A stretch of DNA of 64,000 bases from Ravibacter sp964559125 (GTDB taxonomy: Bacteria > Bacteroidota > Bacteroidia > Cytophagales > Spirosomataceae). Where the stretch lies: NCBI GenBank assembly GCA_964559125.1, contig CAZLGW010000003.1:124001-188000 (forward strand). Reading direction: 5' to 3'. How positions within the stretch are numbered: position 1 is the stretch's first letter; every line of letters starts with the position of its first letter. The notes under the pieces are model-generated. The model was not told the DNA's origin. It saw only the letters and a program-made list of their open reading frames with translations, and did no database searches. A program made the position numbers and the translations under genes. This document shows positions 58,946 to 64,000 of this stretch, piece by piece.

Positions 58946-59581
58946 GTGGAAATTATTCTTGAAAATGCTGGCAAGAAGTTTAATACTGAGTGGATATGCC
59001 GCCGGGTGAATCTTCGTTTGTCGCCCGGTACCGGGTATGCGTTCATAGGAGCAAACGGCAGCGGCAAGTCGACACTCATTAAGCTGGCGATGGGCCAGCT
59101 GCCTGTAAACGAAGGTATGGTCCGCTACGTGGAAAACGGGAAGGAAATTCATATTGACGATTGGTACAGGTATATTACGCTGGCAGCTCCCTATCTCGAG
59201 CTTGTCGAAGAGTTTACCCTCCGTGAATTTGCTGAATTCCACCAAAGCTTTAAGCCGTTTAAATCATCACTTACCATCAGCCAGTTCCTGGACTTTGCGC
59301 AGCTTTCGCACGCGGGGAATAAGCTGATACGCCATTTTTCATCAGGTATGAAGCAGCGTCTCCGGCTGGCGCTGGCATTTCAGACCGACGTTCCGGTCGT
59401 ATTTCTCGACGAGCCCACTTCCAATCTCGACAGCAAGGGGATACAATGGTACCTGGATAACGTTCCGGTATTGTTGGAAGACAGGCAACTGGTCATTGTA
59501 GGGTCAAACCAGCCCGGAGAATATACCTTTTGTAAGGAATTTGTGAATTTAGGAGATTACAAAGGCGGATCTGCCGGATAG
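58946..59581 (+). CDS. ABC transporter ATP-binding protein
   Basis: The 211-residue ATPase has Walker A (GANGSGKST), the signature HFSSGMKQRLRLAL in place of LSGGQ, Walker B (VVFLDEPTSNLDS) and a shortened switch region (VIVGSNQPGEYTF, without the usual His). It starts with GTG at 58946. It lies at the end of the lipid A cluster, 24 bases after lpxA, as in several Bacteroidota. No permease is adjacent, so it must work with a membrane partner encoded elsewhere. A GldA/CcmA-like role is possible but not shown. Confidence 0.9.
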   Translation: MEIILENAGKKFNTEWICRRVNLRLSPGTGYAFIGANGSGKSTLIKLAMGQLPVNEGMVRYVENGKEIHIDDWYRYITLAAPYLELVEEFTLREFAEFHQSFKPFKSSLTISQFLDFAQLSHAGNKLIRHFSSGMKQRLRLALAFQTDVPVVFLDEPTSNLDSKGIQWYLDNVPVLLEDRQLVIVGSNQPGEYTFCKEFVNLGDYKGGSAG

Positions 59582-59613
59582 CCGGGATGGGGCAAAGCCC
59601 GGGTAGTCCGGCT
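59572..59613. terminator. Imperfect hairpin after the ABC gene
   Basis: CCGGATAGCCGGG and CCCGGGTAGTCCGG pair with few mismatches around an 11-base loop. It begins inside the end of the ABC gene and may end the lpx transcript. Confidence 0.4.
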
Positions 59614-59719
59614 ATTTACCCTTTCAAAAAGCTGTTCAACCGCCTGTACAAAAAGCGGAACATGCATCCGGAGATCCGGTAATATTGTTGTCATTATATA
59701 CAAGCTAAAAAATTCTGTC

Positions 59720-61219
59720 ATGCTGCCTTCCGGTAAGATTTATGCCCTGATTTTTCTTGCTTTTTTTGTCCTGCAGCGTTTCCCTGGATTTTCGCAGGGT
59801 AACACGGATTTAGTGTTGCCGGAGGGGCCGGTAGACCTGGAGGGAGCTATAGGAATTGCGCTCCGCAATAATCCGCAACTGAAGCAGGCCAATCTCCAGG
59901 TGCAGGGAAATATGATTAACTATTATCAGTCGAAGTGGCAACGCTGGCCAAGCCTGAATTTCAATGCTTCCCAGGGGTTTAGCTTCGGGCGTAACATTGA
60001 TCCCTTTACAAACCAGTTTGTTCAGCAGAATATCAATTTCAACAATTTCCAACTGGGTACGGCGGTAACTCTTTATAACGGCATGCAGCAGCACAATACC
60101 GTGCTTCAGAACCAGCTGAACACCCTGGCGAGCCAGAAAGACTATGATGCCGCCCGGAATGATCTCATGCTGAATGTTGCGCTGGCCTACCTGCAGGTGC
60201 TTAACAACCAGGAACTTGTTACGGTAGCCGGCCTCCAGATGGAATCCACCAACCAGCAGGTTATAAGAATGGACCGCCTGGTTGAAGCGGGGGCGGAAGC
60301 TGAGGCAAAGCTGTTGGATCTGAAAGCGCAGCTGGCTAATGAAGAGCTCAACCTGCTCAATGCTGAAAATAACCTGGAGGCATCAAAGTTATCGTTAAAG
60401 CAGTTGATGAATGTGCCGGGTAGTGTTGCCCTCGAAATAAGGTCGATCCCTTTAAAAGATCCGGAATTGCTGGCTTACGGAGCCACTGTCAACGAAGTTT
60501 ATGAGGTGGCGCTTAGTCATTTACCGCAAATGGAGGCCGCCAGACTGAAAATTCAGGCAGCAGAAAAGGGGATTAATGTGGCGAGAGGAAGATACCTTCC
60601 CAGCCTGACGATGTCTGCAGGAATGAACACCGCTTACTCGAGCAATGCTCCTTCAGAACGGTTTATAGCAAATGGTAGTCCCGCGACCAGCGTGGAAATG
60701 CCTTCCAAGACGCAGTTTGTGATGCTGAACGGCGCCCGGCAGTACCTGACCGAGATAATCTCTGTTCCCGGTGGGGAATTCCGGCATTTCAATTATTTCG
60801 GAATATTGGATTTTAACCGGAATTCTTCTTTGAATTTGAGCCTTCGGATCCCGATCTTCAACGGCTTCCAGGCTAAATATGCGGTAGCTAATGCAAAGCT
60901 CCAGATGATGAGCGCAGAGTACGACAACCAAATCGCGACCAACACTATAAGGCAAAATATAGAGCAGGCCTATATCAATATGACGAATGCCGCCAAGAGG
61001 TACAGCGCCACCGTAAACCAGGTGACGGCTTTTGAAGAAGCTTTCAGGGCGGCAGAAAGCAGGTTTAACGCAGGTGCTTTGAGTGCGGCCGAATACAACA
61101 TAGCAAAGGCTAATCTTGACAGGGGTAAAGCCAGCCTGGTCCAGTCCAAGTATGACTATATTTTCAGGACTAAAGTACTGGATTTCTATATGGCAAAGCC
61201 GCTTAACCTTGATCAGTAA
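59720..61219 (+). CDS. TolC-family outer-membrane channel
   Basis: The 499-residue protein has a signal peptide (ALIFLAFFVLQRFPGFSQ) without a lipobox cysteine. Two outer-membrane-efflux-protein repeats follow: LEGAIGIALRNNPQLKQANLQVQ...WPSLNFNASQGFSFGRNIDPFTNQF and ALSHLPQMEAARLKIQAAEKGINVARGRYLPSLTM. It ends with a helix rich in SAAEYNIAKANLDRGKASLVQSKYDY. This is the channel of a tripartite exporter. It precedes a MacA-like adaptor by 36 bases. Confidence 0.93.
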   Translation: MLPSGKIYALIFLAFFVLQRFPGFSQGNTDLVLPEGPVDLEGAIGIALRNNPQLKQANLQVQGNMINYYQSKWQRWPSLNFNASQGFSFGRNIDPFTNQFVQQNINFNNFQLGTAVTLYNGMQQHNTVLQNQLNTLASQKDYDAARNDLMLNVALAYLQVLNNQELVTVAGLQMESTNQQVIRMDRLVEAGAEAEAKLLDLKAQLANEELNLLNAENNLEASKLSLKQLMNVPGSVALEIRSIPLKDPELLAYGATVNEVYEVALSHLPQMEAARLKIQAAEKGINVARGRYLPSLTMSAGMNTAYSSNAPSERFIANGSPATSVEMPSKTQFVMLNGARQYLTEIISVPGGEFRHFNYFGILDFNRNSSLNLSLRIPIFNGFQAKYAVANAKLQMMSAEYDNQIATNTIRQNIEQAYINMTNAAKRYSATVNQVTAFEEAFRAAESRFNAGALSAAEYNIAKANLDRGKASLVQSKYDYIFRTKVLDFYMAKPLNLDQ

Positions 61220-61255
61220 CAAGTATATCCTTATTTCTTTTACATCTTCATCTAT

Positions 61256-62617
61256 ATGGCACGTAAATCTTCTAACAATATCTGGTGGATTCTCGGGGGT
61301 ACCCTGGTGTTGCTGATTGCCGGCTTATTTATCGCTAAGAAGGCCGGCTGGATCGGCCGGGAGAAACCTGCTGAAGTAGAATTGTCAAAGGTTCAGAGAG
61401 CAAGTATTATAGAAAAGGTAAGCGCATCGGGGAAAATCCAGCCTGAAGTCGAAGTGAAGCTGAGTCCTGACGTTTCGGGTGAGATAACCGAGCTCTATGT
61501 AGCGGAAGGGGATTCGGTGGTGAAGGGACAGATCCTGCTCAAGATCCGCCCCGACAACTATGAATCGCAGATGGCGCGTGCCAAAGCTACAGTCGACGCC
61601 AACAAAGCTTCTATGGAACAGGCCAAAGCAGCACTGGCACAGGCTGAGGCCAGGCTGGTAAGGCTGAAAACGAATTACGAAAGAAGTAAAAAACTGTACG
61701 AGGATAAGGTGATCCCGGCTTCCGAATTTGAACAGGCCAGCGCCGATTACCAGGTAGCCCAAAGGGATATTGAAGCAGCTAACGCCAATATACAGGCTGC
61801 CCTGTTTAATATAAAGGGCGCTGAAGCGAATGCAAGGGATGCGGCTGAGAACCTGAGAAAGACCACCATTTTTGCCCCGGTCAGCGGAATTATTTCGCTT
61901 CTCAAGGTAGAGGTGGGAGAACGTGTGGTGGGAACCACACAAATGGCAGGAACTGAGATGATGCGGATCGCCAATATGGATAACATGGAGGTGAGAGTGA
62001 ATGTCAATGAAAATGATATTGTGAGGGTGGCGCTCGGCGATACGGTAGAAATCGAGGTAGATGCTTACCTCAGCACAGGGAAGAAATTTATGGGGGTTGT
62101 ACGGGAAATAGCGAATACTGCAAACGGTCTTATCAATGCGACAACTACAACGACCACTCTCGACGCGGTGACGGAATTTGAGGTGCGTATCAGGATCCTT
62201 AACGAATCTTATGCAGCAGTGCTCAACAACCGGGGCAACACGCGTTATCCTTTTAAACCGGGTATGACTGCCTCAGTGGAAATCATTACCGAAAAGAAAA
62301 ACAGGGCCCTGTCCGTACCTGTGGCGGCCGTCACGACCCGCGACACGCTTTCTTCTGCAGGGGATGAAGACAATGCAGGAAAGAGCGGAGGGGCTGTTGA
62401 AAAGAAACAGGTAGTCAGGGAAGTAGTGTTTCTCAATGTTGCCGGTAAGGCTTCGATGCGGGAAGTCTCGACCGGGATCAGCGATTTCGAAAGGATCGAA
62501 ATACTATCGGGATTGAACGAAGGCGACGAGGTAGTGTCGGGGCCTTATATCGAGGTTTCGAAAAGGCTGAAGGATGGAGCCGCCATTGCTCCGAAGAATG
62601 AAGGCAAAAAGAAATAA
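61256..62617 (+). CDS. MacA/HlyD-like efflux adaptor
   Basis: The 453-residue protein has one N-terminal membrane helix (IWWILGGTLVLLIAGLFIA). The adaptor order is clear: lipoyl (SASGKIQPEVEVKLSPDVSGEITELYVAEGDSVVKGQILLKI), coiled-coil (TVDANKASMEQAKAALAQAEARLVRLK), lipoyl half (IFAPVSGIISLLKVEVGERVVGT), beta-barrel and a C-terminal part ending EILSGLNEGDEVVSGPYIEVSKRLK. MacA usually works with a MacB ABC permease, but no such gene follows; the next gene is on the other strand. The transporter must be encoded elsewhere. Confidence 0.92.
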   Translation: MARKSSNNIWWILGGTLVLLIAGLFIAKKAGWIGREKPAEVELSKVQRASIIEKVSASGKIQPEVEVKLSPDVSGEITELYVAEGDSVVKGQILLKIRPDNYESQMARAKATVDANKASMEQAKAALAQAEARLVRLKTNYERSKKLYEDKVIPASEFEQASADYQVAQRDIEAANANIQAALFNIKGAEANARDAAENLRKTTIFAPVSGIISLLKVEVGERVVGTTQMAGTEMMRIANMDNMEVRVNVNENDIVRVALGDTVEIEVDAYLSTGKKFMGVVREIANTANGLINATTTTTTLDAVTEFEVRIRILNESYAAVLNNRGNTRYPFKPGMTASVEIITEKKNRALSVPVAAVTTRDTLSSAGDEDNAGKSGGAVEKKQVVREVVFLNVAGKASMREVSTGISDFERIEILSGLNEGDEVVSGPYIEVSKRLKDGAAIAPKNEGKKK

Positions 62618-62647
62618 ATTGTCCGGGGCTTCAGCCCCGGACAATTT
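62616..62647. terminator. Two-way terminator hairpin
   Basis: AAATTGTCCGGGGC and GCCCCGGACAATTT pair perfectly over 14 bases around TTCA. It starts at the stop codon of the MacA gene. A T-rich run follows on the plus strand, and on the other strand it ends the DUF2853 gene. Confidence 0.9.
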
Positions 62648-62650
62648 ATT

Positions 62651-62986
62651 TTAATATACAGACTCCTTACCGGTAGCCTTCACCAGCAGGTAGTAAAAAA
62701 GAGCCCTGTACTTGTTGGTGTTAGAGCTTCCGAGTTGATTGACAACTCCTTCAATATGTTTGTCAAGCTCGGGTCCGTCTGCGAGGCCCAGCTTTTTAAT
62801 AAGGAAATTCTGCTTTACCCGATCCAGTTCTTTAGGGTCGCTGGAAGCAACCTTGGCCGAGTCGGCATTGTAGATCGATGGCCCCAGCCCTTTGGTAACT
62901 TTTTCAAGTAATGCCTGGTCGACAGATATGCCGTGCTTTTTGGCTTCTCCCATATAGGTTGCCACTGCATCATCAAACTTGCTCAT
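62651..62986 (-). CDS. DUF2853 family protein
   Basis: The 111-residue protein matches DUF2853: KFDDAVATYMGEAKKHG at the start, KVTKGLGPSIYNADSAKVASSDPKELDRVKQNFLIKKLGL, and the C-terminal NTNKYRALFYYLLVKATGKESVY. The family is alpha-helical, cytoplasmic and of unknown function. It stands alone between a terminator and gpsA. Confidence 0.93.
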   Translation of the reverse strand: MSKFDDAVATYMGEAKKHGISVDQALLEKVTKGLGPSIYNADSAKVASSDPKELDRVKQNFLIKKLGLADGPELDKHIEGVVNQLGSSNTNKYRALFYYLLVKATGKESVY

Positions 62987-63146
62987 AAGGTACGGTATTA
63001 GTTATGTTTGGAAAATGTTAAATACTTTCAACTGAAATAATAAAAGCTGACCATAGCTGTAAACTAATCATAGTTGATACTGACTATTTCTCAAAAAGTA
63101 ACGACTTTTAGCGATAATTTGATGTAACAGGGATGTACGTGTTATA

Positions 63147-64000
63147 ATGATGGTATCGGGTAACCTTAAAGTAGCGGTTATAGGCGGCGGAAGCTGGGCG
63201 ACGGCGCTGGTAAAAATTCTGGCTGAGAACCCGGCTATCCGGGTAAACTGGTGGTTGAGGGATGAGTCTGATATAGAACATATCAGGCTGCATCACCATA
63301 ACCCTTCCTACCTGAGCGACGTACATATCAACCCGAAAAGAGTGACACCCTGCGCCAGCTTAAAAGCCGCTTTAAAAGGGACGGAATACGTCGTCCTGGC
63401 TATACCTGCGGCATTTGTAAAAGAACCTTTTGAGAACCTTGACCCACAATTGATCGCAGGAAAAAAGGTAATTTCAGCCGTCAAGGGATTGATACCGTCA
63501 GACCATTTGCTGATTACCGACTGGCTTGCCCGCGATTTCGGGATTCCCGGCTCATCGTTGTGTGCAATAGGCGGGCCATGCCACGCCGAGGAAGTGGCGC
63601 TGGGGAAACAGTCGTATCTCACAATCGCATCGCCGGAAATAGAAACAGCAAAATGGGTCTCCGGACTCCTGTCGTGTCGGTACGTCGCCGCCTATCCTTC
63701 AGACGATCTTTATGGTGTGGAGTACTCGGCAGTCATAAAAAATATCATTGCATTGGCGTGCGGTATTACGCACGGGCTGGGATACGGAGACAATTTTCAG
63801 GCAGTCCTGGTGTCGTGCGCTATGGAGGAGATCGAACGATTCCTGAGCGCGGTCGATCCGAGACCCAGGAACCTGAGTGCTTCAGCTTACCTGGGCGATC
63901 TGCTGGTAACGGCTTATTCCCAGTTCAGCAGAAACCGGCTGTTCGGCAATATGCTGGGGCGGGGCTATTCTGTGGCGGCCGCACAGCTGGAAATGAAAAT
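63147..64000 (+). CDS. gpsA: NAD(P)-dependent glycerol-3-phosphate dehydrogenase, 5' part (cut by window edge)
   Basis: GpsA reduces dihydroxyacetone phosphate to glycerol-3-phosphate for phospholipid synthesis. About 284 of roughly 330 residues are in the window. The nucleotide-binding loop is VAVIGGGSWATALVKIL. The signature AVKGLIPSDH (with its Lys) and the catalytic Lys in YSAVIKNIIALACGITHGLGYGDN are present, as is IGGPCHAEEVALGK. Two ATGs are adjacent (63147 and 63150), and either may be the start. The frame stays open to the window end. Confidence 0.95.
   Translation, partial: MMVSGNLKVAVIGGGSWATALVKILAENPAIRVNWWLRDESDIEHIRLHHHNPSYLSDVHINPKRVTPCASLKAALKGTEYVVLAIPAAFVKEPFENLDPQLIAGKKVISAVKGLIPSDHLLITDWLARDFGIPGSSLCAIGGPCHAEEVALGKQSYLTIASPEIETAKWVSGLLSCRYVAAYPSDDLYGVEYSAVIKNIIALACGITHGLGYGDNFQAVLVSCAMEEIERFLSAVDPRPRNLSASAYLGDLLVTAYSQFSRNRLFGNMLGRGYSVAAAQLEMK

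Overview
The window comes from a Bacteroidota chromosome, of the Chitinophagia/Sphingobacteriia/Cytophagia type and not resolved further. The marks are: a fused lpxC-fabZ gene, the long 665-residue form of IspG, GldC, several C-terminal type IX secretion (T9SS) sorting domains, DUF6728, DUF2853 and DUF5916 proteins, a GSII-type glutamine synthetase, and promoters that read TTTG - about 19 nt - TAnnTTTG. No rRNA, CRISPR array, prophage or large insertion sequence was seen.

Layout. 0-9.7 kb: housekeeping and regulatory genes: OsmC, Kdo transferase WaaA, a ROK repressor, RsgA, a small lipoprotein, a MocR-type regulator divergent from a TonB-dependent receptor, dihydrofolate reductase, and an NTF2-like lipoprotein. 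9.7-22.7 kb: a minus-strand block of exported proteins: two T9SS-sorted proteins with nearly identical C-termini, a dockerin-like repeat protein, an M43 metalloprotease, a tail-fibre-like coiled-coil protein, and two giant paralogous beta-helix proteins. 23-28 kb: a cytochrome-c/DUF6797 lipoprotein with a DUF5916 outer-membrane protein, then an ECF sigma factor. 29-38 kb: SNF2 helicase, GldC, a four-gene ispG operon joined by 4-bp overlaps, RsmE, and glutamine synthetase with a clear promoter and terminator. 38-44 kb: a universal stress protein, a TM2-DUF2752-DUF4870-M48 membrane operon, a lipoprotein, and a secreted serine protease broken by a one-base frameshift. 44-51.6 kb: an orphan LuxR-type response regulator convergent on an autoregulated tetR-acrA-acrB-tolC efflux operon. 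51.8-53.2 kb: a sigma/anti-sigma pair. 54.3-59.6 kb: the lipid A cluster HD-lpxD-lpxC/fabZ-lpxA-ABC ATPase. 59.7-62.6 kb: a TolC-MacA pair without its MacB. The right edge cuts gpsA.

The most unusual locus is at 53.5-54.2 kb. An intact CAT-anticodon tRNA gene is followed by a small GIY-YIG nuclease gene and then by a partial second copy of the same tRNA and its trailer. In this copy the anticodon region is replaced by a perfect 18-bp palindrome. The last two codons and the stop of the nuclease are made of tRNA-derived sequence. This looks like a miniature tRNA-targeted mobile or homing element. Just beside it (53.3-53.5 kb) a consensus promoter and a 24-bp terminator stem bracket about 170 nt with no apparent gene, a candidate small RNA.

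All names rest on reading motifs, length and context by eye; no database search was run.
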